Source: a virus. Taken from it: a stretch of DNA of 28,544 nt. Below, in pieces: positions 1 to 6,966 of this stretch. Under the pieces are notes generated by a model, which worked only from the letters and a program-made list of their open reading frames with translations, searched no databases and had not been told where the DNA came from. Each line of letters begins with the position of its first letter. Within the stretch, counting starts at the first letter, position 1. The DNA lies in the IMG/VR virus record IMGVR_UViG_3300001460_000132, positions 1-28,544 of that record, one strand, 5' to 3'. The translations under genes and the position numbers were made by a program.

Positions 1-906
1 AGATATATTTGGGCAAGAAAATCTAGTACAACTTCATTTGATTCTAGTGCAGCATCACTTACTTATGCTATGATGTCATTAACCAATGATGGTAAATTAG
101 GAATTGGTACGACTTCACCTACAGCTAAATTAAAAGTTATTGGTGTAAATGATACTTGGACTTGTCAAATAGAAAACACTCAAGCTTTACCATATGGTTT
201 ATCTGTAAATACAACAGGCACAGCAGGCACAACATTTAATTCAGCATTTTATACTCATAGTGGTACTGGAATGTTTATTGTAAATAATGGAAAAGTAGGA
301 ATAGGAACTGCTTCGCCTCAATCTAAATTACATATAGGAGAAAGTGCAACTATAGGTAGCAACTTTACTACTGCTGTAAATAACTCACAATTATTTGTTC
401 ATAATGTAGGAGCAAATACTAATTCTAATGTAATATTTGCAGGTGGTGATACAGGTGCAACTGGAGGTACTGGAGCATACAGTTTTGGTCAAAATGGTCA
501 AGGTTATACACATTGGATATTTTATCATAAACCAATATCTACAAATCAAAGTAGTGTTGGTTCTATAAGTTCAACATCAACAGCTACTGCTTATAACACG
601 TCTTCTGATTATAGATTAAAAGAAAATGTAAAAGAAATGACTGGTGCTTTAGACAGAGTAAGTCAATTAAAACCTAGTAGATTTAACTTTATAGAAGATG
701 CAGATAAAACAGTAGATGGATTCTTAGCACACGAAGTGCAAGATATAGTGCCTGAAGCAATTACAGGAGAAAAAGATGCAGTAGATGAAGATAATAATGC
801 AATCTATCAAGGAATAGACCAGAGTAAATTAGTACCATTATTAGTAGGTGCTATAAAAGAACTAAAAGCAGAAATAGAACTATTAAAAACTCAAATAAAT
901 AATTAA
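1..906 (+). CDS. Tail fibre C-terminal part with S74 self-cleaving chaperone (5' partial)
   Basis: The frame is open from the first base of the window, so the gene starts upstream; about 301 residues are visible. The middle has two copies of a G-K-(L/V)-G-I-G-T-x-S-P motif (near bases 91-120 and 292-318), typical of repetitive phage fibre shafts. The C-terminus is an intramolecular chaperone of the peptidase S74 family: SSDYRLKENV at 601-630, then GFLAHEVQDIVPEAITGEKD and a final helix rich in Lys, Glu and Leu that would form a trimeric coiled coil. In this family the domain folds the fibre trimer and then cuts itself off just before the conserved Ser (probably codon 604-606). The job is host recognition at the tail tip. 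Placement before the lysis genes fits the end of a late operon. Confidence 0.9.
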   Translation, partial: RYIWARKSSTTSFDSSAASLTYAMMSLTNDGKLGIGTTSPTAKLKVIGVNDTWTCQIENTQALPYGLSVNTTGTAGTTFNSAFYTHSGTGMFIVNNGKVGIGTASPQSKLHIGESATIGSNFTTAVNNSQLFVHNVGANTNSNVIFAGGDTGATGGTGAYSFGQNGQGYTHWIFYHKPISTNQSSVGSISSTSTATAYNTSSDYRLKENVKEMTGALDRVSQLKPSRFNFIEDADKTVDGFLAHEVQDIVPEAITGEKDAVDEDNNAIYQGIDQSKLVPLLVGAIKELKAEIELLKTQINN

Positions 907-908
907 AT

Positions 909-1235
909 ATGGCAAATACTTATAATTGGACAATAAACGCATTAGATGCTAAAATCCACCAAAACGACTTAGACAATGTAATCTATACGGTGCATTGGTC
1001 TTTTATAGGTCAAGACGATTCAGAAGAACCTGTATCAGTAAGTTCAATAGGTACTTTAAGGGTACAATACAATCCTGAAGAACCATTTATAGAATATGCT
1101 GACTTAACTAAAGAAGATGTAGTTGGATGGTTAGAAGCAGGATTAGATGTTGACAGTATGAAAGAAATCTTAGATAGACAAATAGAATTAAAAAAGAATC
1201 CTGTAGATGAAACATTACGTCCTAACTGGAATTAA
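909..1235 (+). CDS. Small conserved phage protein, probably fibre-associated
   Basis: This 108-residue protein begins two bases after the fibre stop codon. It opens with NTYNWTINALDAKIHQNDLD and continues with VIYTVHWSFIGQDDSEEPVS, alternating hydrophobic residues that suggest a small beta-rich domain. The second half (LTKEDVVGWLEAGLDVDSMK) looks helical. I recall similar proteins with a 'W-x-I-x-A-L-D' start near fibre and lysis genes of marine phages, but no function is known to me. There is no signal peptide or membrane segment. Co-transcription with the fibre gene suggests a fibre accessory or virion role; this is inference. Confidence 0.75.
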   Translation: MANTYNWTINALDAKIHQNDLDNVIYTVHWSFIGQDDSEEPVSVSSIGTLRVQYNPEEPFIEYADLTKEDVVGWLEAGLDVDSMKEILDRQIELKKNPVDETLRPNWN

Positions 1236-1240
1236 TTTAA

Positions 1241-1248
1241 TATATTTG
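1241..1248 (+). promoter_or_regulatory. Possible Bacteroidota -7 box (TATATTTG)
   Basis: TATATTTG matches the TAnnTTTG consensus and lies 32 bases before the ATG at 1273, like the better promoters in this window. I see no TTTG or TTG at the expected -33 position. Two AATTTAATA words (1234-1242 and 1262-1270) flank it. It could give the lysis block extra transcription. Confidence 0.35.
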
Positions 1249-1272
1249 TAATATAACTATAAATTTAATAAA

Positions 1273-1521
1273 ATGTCAAAAATTAGTAAAGAAGAATTAG
1301 AATCATTATTAGAATCAGAAAAAAAGTTTTCTGCAATCAAACACGACTTAGGTACTTTAGAAGTACAGAAGCACGGACTGTTACACGCTTTTGCACAAGT
1401 GCAAGAAGAAAGTAACAAAGTAAAAGAAGAACTAGAAAATAAGTATGGTAAAATTAATATTGACTTAAAAGATGGTTCTTACAAAGAGATTGTTGAAGAA
1501 GCTGAAGAAGTAAAAGAATAA
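1273..1521 (+). CDS. Small coiled-coil protein, unknown
   Basis: The 82-residue product is almost entirely helical and charged (EELESLLESEKKFSAIKHDL near the N-terminus, EESNKVKEELENKYGKI in the middle, an acidic EEAEEVKE tail). This is the pattern of a short coiled coil. It has no membrane segment or signal peptide. The ATG at 1273 follows an A-rich leader and a possible -7 box. It lies between the fibre genes and the holin candidate, so a virion-accessory or lysis-timing role is possible, but I do not recognise the family with certainty. Confidence 0.75.
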   Translation: MSKISKEELESLLESEKKFSAIKHDLGTLEVQKHGLLHAFAQVQEESNKVKEELENKYGKINIDLKDGSYKEIVEEAEEVKE

Positions 1522-1525
1522 CGCT

Positions 1526-1669
1526 ATGGATTTTGCAGACATGAAGATATACCTTATAAATTCAATAGCCTTTATAGTTTCTTTAACTGAGTTAGAGGTA
1601 TGGCTAAAAATTATACTTCTTGTCTGTACAATTATTTATACTATTCAAAAAACTAATAAACTAAAATGA
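1526..1669 (+). CDS. Tiny two-helix membrane protein, holin candidate
   Basis: This 47-residue gene runs from the ATG at 1526 to a TGA at 1667-1669 that overlaps the next ATG (ATGA). It has two hydrophobic stretches, around residues 8-20 (YLINSIAFIVSL) and 26-41 (WLKIILLVCTIIYTIQ), separated by a short TELEV turn, and ends in a basic QKTNKLK tail. Size, hairpin topology and position at the head of a lysis cassette resemble small phage holins. Without homology this remains inference; it could be another small lysis-cassette membrane protein. The tight overlap on both sides supports it being translated. Confidence 0.65.
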   Translation: MDFADMKIYLINSIAFIVSLTELEVWLKIILLVCTIIYTIQKTNKLK

Positions 1670-1947
1670 GTAAAGAATTAAGCGAAGACAGTAAATTTGA
1701 AATTAGTATAAAAACACTTATTGGTATAGGGGTGGCATTATCTACCCTTATAGGAATGTGGTTTGCTTTACAAGCAGATATAGAGGAAGCTAAACAACTA
1801 CCAGAACCAGAAATTAGTAGAACTGAGTACGATTTAAAAGACCAGTTAATTAGAGAAACTATAATGAATACTGGAACTAAGGTAGAAGAAAACTCAAATG
1901 CTTTAAAGAAAATAGACGATAAGCTATTTGAAATAATTAGTAAATGA
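1666..1947 (+). CDS. Single-pass membrane protein with coiled coil (lysis cassette)
   Basis: The protein has 93 residues. A short polar N-terminus is followed by one membrane segment at about residues 16-35 (TLIGIGVALSTLIGMWFALQ). The rest is a charged helical region (IEEAKQLPEPEISRTEYDLK ... NALKKIDDKLFEIISK). One N-terminal helix plus a long soluble coiled coil is the layout of inner-membrane spanins, and the nearby lipoprotein at 2261 could be its outer-membrane partner. That pairing is inference. It overlaps both neighbours by four bases, so it is translationally coupled within the lysis operon. Confidence 0.7.
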   Translation: MSKELSEDSKFEISIKTLIGIGVALSTLIGMWFALQADIEEAKQLPEPEISRTEYDLKDQLIRETIMNTGTKVEENSNALKKIDDKLFEIISK

Positions 1948-2264
1948 AAAATATATTATGTGCAATATGTGTATTGGTTGCGGGCTTTGTATATAGTCAA
2001 AACGCAACAGTTTTGCAAATAAATGCAGAATGGAATAAAAAAAATAATTATGATTTAAGTGGTATTACTGGTGCTACAGTAAAGTTTAGTTACCTAAAAG
2101 ACCAACCTAAAGATATACAAAAAAGTATTATTGCTGTTCCTGTTATTGTTATTATGGATAAAAAAGGTAGAGTAAGAATGCAATATATAGCAGATATATC
2201 ATTAAAGATTAAAGTGGGGAATCTTGACATACAAAATAATGTCAATAGAATTAACAAATTATGA
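1944..2264 (+). CDS. Secreted thioredoxin-fold-like protein lacking CxxC
   Basis: This 106-residue protein has a clear signal peptide (MKNILCAICVLVAGFVYSQ, cleavage probably after VYS). The mature part has VLQINAEWNKKNNYD, which sits where thioredoxins have the strand and active site, then IIAVPVIVIMDKKGRVRMQY, which resembles the thioredoxin cis-proline loop and following strands. The active-site cysteines are absent, so no disulfide chemistry is expected. The product would be periplasmic or outer-membrane-facing. Its place between a candidate spanin and a lipoprotein suggests a structural or binding role in lysis. The fold call comes from motif resemblance only. Confidence 0.6.
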   Translation: MKNILCAICVLVAGFVYSQNATVLQINAEWNKKNNYDLSGITGATVKFSYLKDQPKDIQKSIIAVPVIVIMDKKGRVRMQYIADISLKIKVGNLDIQNNVNRINKL

Positions 2265-2602
2265 GAGTATTGCTGATATTATTATTTATTATAAGTTGCG
2301 GAACTTACACTCAAAAACCAACTATAAAACACGTTTTAGCTGTTACAAGTGAAGGTGATACATTATTATTACCAATAGACAAAATTCGTCCTAATATTTA
2401 TCGTAGTATATATCCTTTGTATGGTAGAAACTACGACCCTTATTACTATAACTACTGGCAATATAACAGTAATATTTATTCTAATAATAGAACTTATGAG
2501 TATAACACTAAAAGTACTAATAATACTTATAAATCTAAAGGGGAAACAAAAGACATTTCAAGGTTAGATGTAAATAAAAGTAAGGTTAAATTAAATAAAT
2601 AA
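2261..2602 (+). CDS. Lipoprotein of the lysis cassette, outer-membrane spanin candidate
   Basis: The N-terminus MRVLLILLFIISC-G is a lipoprotein signal with the lipid-acceptor Cys at residue 13. The residue after Cys is Gly, with no acidic surface-export motif, so it would probably stay on the periplasmic side. The mature part is low in complexity: a Tyr/Asn-rich stretch (YDPYYYNYWQYNSNIYSNNR) followed by a basic C-terminus. It overlaps the upstream stop codon and touches the endolysin start. A small lipoprotein beside an endolysin fits an o-spanin, but no spanin family is recognisable and this is inference. Confidence 0.7.
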   Translation: MRVLLILLFIISCGTYTQKPTIKHVLAVTSEGDTLLLPIDKIRPNIYRSIYPLYGRNYDPYYYNYWQYNSNIYSNNRTYEYNTKSTNNTYKSKGETKDISRLDVNKSKVKLNK

Positions 2603-3072
2603 TGAGCAAGATTAGCAAACATATTACCTACAAAGAAGCTACTAGAAGCGTCACAGCTCTTCGCTTAGGCATAGAAAACAAACCTAGTGAGTATGAACTT
2701 CAAAACATGGAATTAATCGCTGAGAAGGTGTTTGAACCACTTAGAAAAGCTGTTAACGGTCCAATTAAAATCAATTCATTTTTTAGATGTGAAAAACTTA
2801 ATAAAGCGATTGGCGGAAGTAGCAGAAGTCAGCACTGTCAAGGCAGAGCTATTGATATTGATGATGTTTATGGTTATGTTTCTAATTCTTATATGTATTA
2901 CTATATTAAAGATAACCTTGATTTTGACCAGCTTATTTGGGAATTTGGTACAGATACTGAACCTGATTGGGTTCATGTAAGTTATGTAGATAGCGATTCA
3001 AACAGGAAGAGATGTTTGCTAGCATATAAAGAAAGTGGTAAAACAAAATATAAAGATATAAGTCATGTCTGA
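2602..3072 (+). CDS. Peptidase M15 family endolysin
   Basis: The 156-residue protein carries the zinc peptidase motif SQHCQGRAIDI (His78, Asp85) and the matching WVHVSY motif (His125), with Glu114 in QLIWEF a likely catalytic residue. These are the hallmarks of the M15_3 (D-Ala-D-Ala carboxypeptidase-like, VanY/L-Ala-D-Glu peptidase-like) fold. Such enzymes cut peptide crosslinks of peptidoglycan. There is no signal peptide, so it needs a holin to reach the wall. IKINSFFRCEKLNKAIGGSS around residues 55-74 is the conserved first half of the domain. It sits between the lipoprotein and the 3TM holin and overlaps the latter by eight bases. Confidence 0.9.
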   Translation: MSKISKHITYKEATRSVTALRLGIENKPSEYELQNMELIAEKVFEPLRKAVNGPIKINSFFRCEKLNKAIGGSSRSQHCQGRAIDIDDVYGYVSNSYMYYYIKDNLDFDQLIWEFGTDTEPDWVHVSYVDSDSNRKRCLLAYKESGKTKYKDISHV

Positions 3073-3523
3073 TAAAAAGAAATTTAAAGAAACTACAGTT
3101 GGCAAATTATTATTTGGTGCTGCATCAATGATAAATCCTGCACTAGGTAAAGTATTAAGTGGTGTTACTTCACCAAAAGAAGCTTTAGCTGAAATAGGTA
3201 AATCTAAAATATCTAATGATGATAAAATAAAGCTACAACAAATGATTTATGACCAGCAAAATAAAGAAATAGAATCTATAACAAGTAGGTGGGAAGCAGA
3301 TTCAATGTCAGATTCATGGTTAAGTAAAAATGTAAGACCTTTAGTTTTAGTTTGGTGCATAGTTGTATTTAGTTTAGCTGGTATATTAGATAGTATAGAA
3401 AGCGTGCCTTTTCATATTGGAGCAACTTGGAATGATACATTTGAAAAAGTAATGATGGCAGTTGTATTGGCGTATTTTGGCGGTCGTACCGCAGAAAAAT
3501 CTACAAGTATATTTAAGAGTTAA
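3065..3523 (+). CDS. 3TM-type phage holin
   Basis: This 152-residue protein resembles the 'holin of 3TMs' family first described in gene-transfer agents. The diagnostic segment is RWEADSMSDSWLSKNVRPLV (residues 75-94), leading into a membrane helix (LVWCIVVFSLAGIL, about 95-108) and a second hydrophobic segment near residues 129-140 with FGGRTAEK after it. A weakly hydrophobic region near residues 14-35 may be the third. In the family it makes membrane lesions that release the endolysin or collapse the membrane potential. It is the last lysis gene, followed by a terminator. With the 47-residue candidate at 1526 the phage would have two holin-like proteins. Confidence 0.8.
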   Translation: MSDKKKFKETTVGKLLFGAASMINPALGKVLSGVTSPKEALAEIGKSKISNDDKIKLQQMIYDQQNKEIESITSRWEADSMSDSWLSKNVRPLVLVWCIVVFSLAGILDSIESVPFHIGATWNDTFEKVMMAVVLAYFGGRTAEKSTSIFKS

Positions 3524-3620
3524 TAAATAAATTCAATACACTATGAATTTAATAGGTATTTTTATATCTTTGTGAATTCAATAGGGTGCGAATATCTGTT
3601 GATTTTCTTTGTTTTCAATG

Positions 3621-3653
3621 AAAAGGGGTAACTAGATGTTGCCTCTTTTTTTT
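3621..3653 (+). terminator. Rho-independent terminator after the lysis operon
   Basis: Arms AAAAGGGGTAAC (3621-3632) and GTTGCCTCTTTT (3638-3649) pair over 12 positions with two G-U pairs around a TAGAT loop, and an eight-T run follows. It would end fibre/lysis transcription before the recombination block. Confidence 0.85.
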
Positions 3654-3657
3654 GTCT

Positions 3658-3688
3658 TTTGTCTTGCACATGACATATTTTATGTTTA
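3658..3688 (+). promoter_or_regulatory. Candidate Bacteroidota promoter for the ERF gene
   Basis: TTTG (3658-3661), a 19-base spacer and TATGTTTA (3681-3688) match the Bacteroidota -33/-7 layout with one mismatch in the -7 box. The ATG at 3699 is so close that the leader would be only a few bases long, which lowers confidence. Confidence 0.4.
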
Positions 3689-3698
3689 GGTTTGCTAC

Positions 3699-4262
3699 AT
3701 GGAAAATTTAACAAAGAAGTTGGTGAAAATTCAAGGGAGTTTGAAAGCACCAAAAAATCAAAGAAACAATTTCGGTAATTATAACTACAGAAGTTGTGAA
3801 GACATTTTAGAAGCAGTTAAACCTTTACTTATAAAAGAAGGGTTGTTATTGACTATCTCTGATTCTATTGCTCCAGAACCTTTATTTGTTAATGCAGTTG
3901 CTGAGATTACTGATGGTAAAGACAAAATTACTGTCAGAGCTCAAGCAGGTATTAACTTAAATAGAAAAGGAATGGACGTAGCTCAATGCTATGGAGCATC
4001 AAGCAGTTATGCTAGAAAGTACGCTTTAAACGGTTTATTTTTAATTGATGATACCAAAGATGCAGATGCTACTAATAATCACTCTAAGGTAGCTAAGAAT
4101 GCCTCTACAGACGTATTAGAGCCTGCTAAAGACTGGTTAGAAGAAAAAGGAGACAAATTTAATAAAGCTAAACAAGCTATTAAAGAAAAAGGTTTTACTA
4201 TCACCGATATTAGAAAAAAATATAAAGTAAGTAAGAAAGTAGAAAAATTATTATTAACCTAA
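3699..4262 (+). CDS. ERF family single-strand annealing recombinase
   Basis: The 187-residue protein has the ERF signatures: FGNYNYRSCEDILEAVKPLL (residues 25-44) and YGASSSYARKYALNGLFLID (98-117). ERF proteins are ring-forming single-strand annealing proteins used by phages for recombination and for circularising or repairing DNA ends. The C-terminal 60 residues are lysine-rich and helical (DWLEEKGDKFNKAKQAIKEK), as is common for the variable tail of this family. The next gene has a C-terminus like that of a single-strand binding protein, and a PD-(D/E)XK nuclease at 8746 could supply resected ends. It is the first gene after a strong terminator. Confidence 0.88.
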   Translation: MENLTKKLVKIQGSLKAPKNQRNNFGNYNYRSCEDILEAVKPLLIKEGLLLTISDSIAPEPLFVNAVAEITDGKDKITVRAQAGINLNRKGMDVAQCYGASSSYARKYALNGLFLIDDTKDADATNNHSKVAKNASTDVLEPAKDWLEEKGDKFNKAKQAIKEKGFTITDIRKKYKVSKKVEKLLLT

Positions 4263-4276
4263 ATTAAATTAAAATT

Positions 4277-4534
4277 ATGAATGAAAGAAAATTTGTAGGA
4301 AGTGGTAAAAAAGTTGGGAACTACGACCTAATTAACTTTACCATTAACGAAGAAATGACTAAAGATGCTTGGTTTGACTATAACGGTAAACGTTATTTAA
4401 AACTAACTATTGGTAACAAAAAAGAAGTTGACCAATATGGTAAAACCCACTCAGTATGGCTAGATGAATTTAAGCCAGACGAAAAAAAGGTTGAACAATC
4501 TGCTAAATTGCCTACACCAGATTTACCATTTTAA
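4277..4534 (+). CDS. SSB-like small protein partnering ERF
   Basis: The 85-residue product is not a recognisable OB-fold by eye. However, it has beta-rich stretches (YLKLTIGNKKEVDQYGKTHS) and ends in a short proline/acidic tail, PTPDLPF. That resembles the C-terminal '(D/E)xPF' tip by which single-strand binding proteins recruit partners. Position directly after an ERF gene, 14 bases downstream, is where phages often put SSB. The role is therefore inferred from context and tail. A terminator-like hairpin follows it. Confidence 0.6.
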   Translation: MNERKFVGSGKKVGNYDLINFTINEEMTKDAWFDYNGKRYLKLTIGNKKEVDQYGKTHSVWLDEFKPDEKKVEQSAKLPTPDLPF

Positions 4535-4542
4535 TTAATAAT

Positions 4543-4573
4543 TCCCTCATTACTTTGGTTTTGGGGGATTTTT
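4543..4573 (+). terminator. Weak terminator-like hairpin
   Basis: TCCCTC (4543-4548) pairs with GGGGGA (4563-4568), one pair being G-U, across a 14-base loop, and TTTTT follows. The stem is short, so it may only attenuate transcription after the ERF/SSB pair. Confidence 0.5.
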
Positions 4574-4583
4574 ATCTAACAAC

Positions 4584-4889
4584 ATGACACAAAGAAAAAA
4601 ATCAAAATACGTTAACATTAATTTAGCATTTATGAATACAAGTTTATCAATATCAGAAGCTACGGTATTATCTTATATAGATTCATTGTCAATACAAAGA
4701 GGTTATTGCTATGCCTCAAACGAAAGTATTTGTATGGCATTAAATTTAAATGATAGAACCTTATACAGGATATTAAACAAATTAGAAAACAAGAAATACA
4801 TAAACAGAATAACAAAAAGCTTAGGAAATGATGGCAAAGAACGTAAGATTTACGTTAGTCCAGATGCCAAGAATGTCAGTTGTATGTAA
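4584..4889 (+). CDS. Winged-helix DNA-binding protein (HTH_36-like)
   Basis: The 101 residues form one compact domain: a short N-terminal strand (KYVNINLAFMNTS), helices SEATVLSYIDSL and SNESICMALNLNDRTLYRIL (the latter a helix-turn-helix), then KLENKKYINRITKS and KERKIYVSP as the wing. This is the arrangement of the HTH_36 / replication-initiator N-terminal type found in phage replication proteins. The gene stops at 4889 and a palindromic repeat array starts at the very next base, before the primase-helicase. It is a natural candidate to bind that array, as origin binder or as repressor. Binding is inference. No replicative domain beyond the HTH is present. Confidence 0.75.
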   Translation: MTQRKKSKYVNINLAFMNTSLSISEATVLSYIDSLSIQRGYCYASNESICMALNLNDRTLYRILNKLENKKYINRITKSLGNDGKERKIYVSPDAKNVSCM

Positions 4890-4950
4890 TACATAGTGTA
4901 ATATATAAATAAATATTACATAGTGTAATATATTACATAGTGTAATATAA
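4890..4950 (+). repeat. Palindromic repeat array A (three copies, core TACATAGTGTA)
   Basis: The 16-mer TACATAGTGTAATATA occurs exactly at 4890, 4917 and 4934, with spacings of 27 and 17 bases. Each core is an inverted repeat, TACA and TGTA around TAG. In the third copy the arms extend to nine bases (TATATTACA and TGTAATATA). The same repeat, with about 17-base period, forms array B at 17117. A position between a winged-helix gene and the primase-helicase suits a replication origin (iterons) or an operator. Confidence 0.85.
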
Positions 4951-4972
4951 AATATATACAAAAAAAATTACT

Positions 4973-6697
4973 ATGCAAGAAAACTTTGAAAAAATTGGAA
5001 TCGTACCCAAAGGCAAATACTCTCAACAGAAGGTAAAGTGCCCAAAATGTAGTCATACTAGAAAAAACAAAAGAGATACCTCTTTGTCAATAAATTTAGA
5101 TGATGGTTTATACCATTGTCATCACTGCGGTTGGAACGGTTCTGTAAACCCTAATAATACTATGCAACAAAAAACATATACTTTACCAACTACAAATAAC
5201 TTAAAGAAGATAAATTCTAAAGCTATTAAGTTTCTTAATAAAAGAGGCATAACTAACAAGGTTATTGAAAACAATAAAATTATATCTACTAAAGATGGTA
5301 AAAGTATTGTGTTTCCATATTTAAAAAATAATGAGCTTGTAAATTACAAAACAAGAGGTATTGATAATAAAACATTTACACAATCTAAAAATGGTGAACC
5401 AATTATATTTAATTACGATAGGGTTGTAAGTCAAGATTTTGTGATACTATGTGAAGGTGAATTTGATTCACTTAGTTGGGAGGTTGCAGGTTTTACTTGG
5501 CATACTTCTGTAAATATGGGTGCACCAAATGCCAGAGACAAGAATTTAGACAAAAAATTAGAATGTATAACAAATTGTTATGAAGTGTTTGACAATGCAA
5601 AAGCAGTTTATTTGTGTACTGATAATGATGAAAACGGAAGGTATTTAGAGGAGGAGCTTATAAGAAGGATTGGTGCTGAAAAAATAAGATTAATAGATAC
5701 AAATCCCTATAAAGATGCCAATGAGGTTTTGCTAAATGAAGGTATGGAATCTTTACAACATAGATTTAAACACGCTAGAGTGCCTAAAGTAGAAGGTATA
5801 TTTAGTGTTGATGATATTTACGATAGTATGTTAGATGGTTATAAGAACGGTCAAGAAAGGGGTTCAACAACTCACATAAATTGTATAGATAGGGCATGGA
5901 CTTGGAGAAACGGAGAGGTAAACATTTGGACTGGCTATCAAAATGAAGGGAAAAGTATGTTTTTAAATCAATTATCTGTACTAAAAGCGTTTCATGATGG
6001 TTGGAAGTTTGCAGTATTCAGTCCAGAGAATATGCCAATAAATGATTTTTTCCATGACTTGATTGAATGTTATATAGGCAAAAGTTCAGACCCTTTTTAT
6101 GAGAATAATTATATGAGTGAAGCAGAGTTTAAAAAAGGTATAGAGTTTATGAAAAAACACTTTTTTATTATATATCCAAAAAAAAGTTATAAATTAGATG
6201 ATATATTTGAAAGAGCTAAGTTTTTAGTTAAGACAAAAGGAATACGTTCATTGATTATTGACCCATACAACACTGTACAACACAGAATGCAAAGAGGCGA
6301 AAGAGAGGATTTATATATTAGTAGATTTATGAGTGAACTTAAAAGGTTTGCCGTAGAAAATAAAATATCAGTTCATTTAGTTGCACACCAAGTTACACCA
6401 CAAAAAGATAATGATGGCAGGTATTTTAAGCCAGATGTTAATAGAATAAAAGGTGGTGGAACATTTGCTGATAAAAGCGATAATGTACTTTTTGTATGGA
6501 GACCAAATAGAGCTTTAGATTTTAGTAATACTCAAGTTACATTTGGCAGTCAGAAAATAAAGAAACAAAAACTGGTAGGTTATCCACAAGATATAGAAGG
6601 CATAACATACCACAGAAAGTCAAACAGATATTATTTTAACAATCAAACACCCTTTGATGAAGTTGATAATATCAGATGCGAAAAAGAGCAAGAGTAG
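4973..6697 (+). CDS. Primase-helicase (T7 gp4-like)
   Basis: The 574 residues show the full bifunctional layout. An N-terminal zinc finger uses Cys23, Cys26, Cys49 and Cys52 (CPKC ... CHHC). A Toprim domain has Glu161 in LCEGEFDSLS and Asp217/Asp219 in CTDNDENG. A RecA-like helicase domain has Walker A GYQNEGKS (residues 321-328), Walker B SLIIDPYN, the VHLVAHQVTP motif and GGGTFADKSDNVLFVWR. Such proteins unwind the fork and lay primers. Length is normal for the family. The start at 4973 follows repeat array A. The next gene overlaps its end by 22 bases. No DNA polymerase is seen in the window, so the phage may use the host's or encode one elsewhere. Confidence 0.93.
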   Translation: MQENFEKIGIVPKGKYSQQKVKCPKCSHTRKNKRDTSLSINLDDGLYHCHHCGWNGSVNPNNTMQQKTYTLPTTNNLKKINSKAIKFLNKRGITNKVIENNKIISTKDGKSIVFPYLKNNELVNYKTRGIDNKTFTQSKNGEPIIFNYDRVVSQDFVILCEGEFDSLSWEVAGFTWHTSVNMGAPNARDKNLDKKLECITNCYEVFDNAKAVYLCTDNDENGRYLEEELIRRIGAEKIRLIDTNPYKDANEVLLNEGMESLQHRFKHARVPKVEGIFSVDDIYDSMLDGYKNGQERGSTTHINCIDRAWTWRNGEVNIWTGYQNEGKSMFLNQLSVLKAFHDGWKFAVFSPENMPINDFFHDLIECYIGKSSDPFYENNYMSEAEFKKGIEFMKKHFFIIYPKKSYKLDDIFERAKFLVKTKGIRSLIIDPYNTVQHRMQRGEREDLYISRFMSELKRFAVENKISVHLVAHQVTPQKDNDGRYFKPDVNRIKGGGTFADKSDNVLFVWRPNRALDFSNTQVTFGSQKIKKQKLVGYPQDIEGITYHRKSNRYYFNNQTPFDEVDNIRCEKEQE

Positions 6698-6966
6698 ATG
6701 CTAACCAAAAAGAGATTGTCTTACAAATCAGAGAGACAGGATGCTCTGTCCTTCATACTCATCAATTAGGCAAGGGTGCACCAGATATTATAGTAGGGTA
6801 TGCAGGTAATAATTATCTTATAGAAATAAAAGATGGCGATAAGCCATTAGCACAACAAAAACTTACACCAGACGAAATAAGGTTTCAAGCTGAATGGCAG
6901 GGTAATTATCATGTTGTAAATTCATTTAGTAAACTTAGAGACATAATATTTAACAATGAGCTCTAA
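6676..6966 (+). CDS. VRR-NUC domain nuclease
   Basis: This 96-residue protein is a minimal VRR-NUC domain of the PD-(D/E)XK nuclease fold. Visible catalytic residues are Pro36-Asp37 in GKGAPDIIVGY and Glu50/Lys52 in YLIEIKDG; the family motif LTPDEIRFQAEWQ follows. Stand-alone phage VRR-NUC proteins of this size are thought to cut branched DNA structures such as Holliday junctions. It overlaps the primase-helicase by 22 bases and the sigma-like gene by 11, so it belongs to the replication operon. It probably resolves replication or packaging intermediates. Confidence 0.88.
   Translation: MRKRARVDANQKEIVLQIRETGCSVLHTHQLGKGAPDIIVGYAGNNYLIEIKDGDKPLAQQKLTPDEIRFQAEWQGNYHVVNSFSKLRDIIFNNEL

Larger units (their letters stand above)
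3524..3698 (+). promoter_or_regulatory. Intergenic control region between lysis and recombination genes
   Basis: This 175-base gap holds AATTCAATA at 3530 and 3575 and AATTTAATA at 3546. The last AATTCAATA continues as AATTCAATAGGGT, which recurs in variant form at 16851 and 28213. A TATCTTTG box (3565-3572) matches the Bacteroidota -7 consensus but lacks a clear -33 box. A terminator follows at 3621, and a second promoter candidate at 3658. I see no gene in it. Confidence 0.5.

Noticed and set aside
2732-2980. 82-residue frame inside the endolysin gene
   Set aside because: It is an out-of-phase shadow of the M15 peptidase, which has all its motifs in the main frame.
3565-3572. TATCTTTG as a full promoter
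   Set aside because: The -7 box is good, but no TTTG or TTG exists at -33 and a strong terminator follows 50 bases later.
4584-4889. Full replication initiator (DnaD- or RepA-like)
   Set aside because: Only the winged helix is present; there is no DnaD C-terminal motif, so only DNA binding is claimed.
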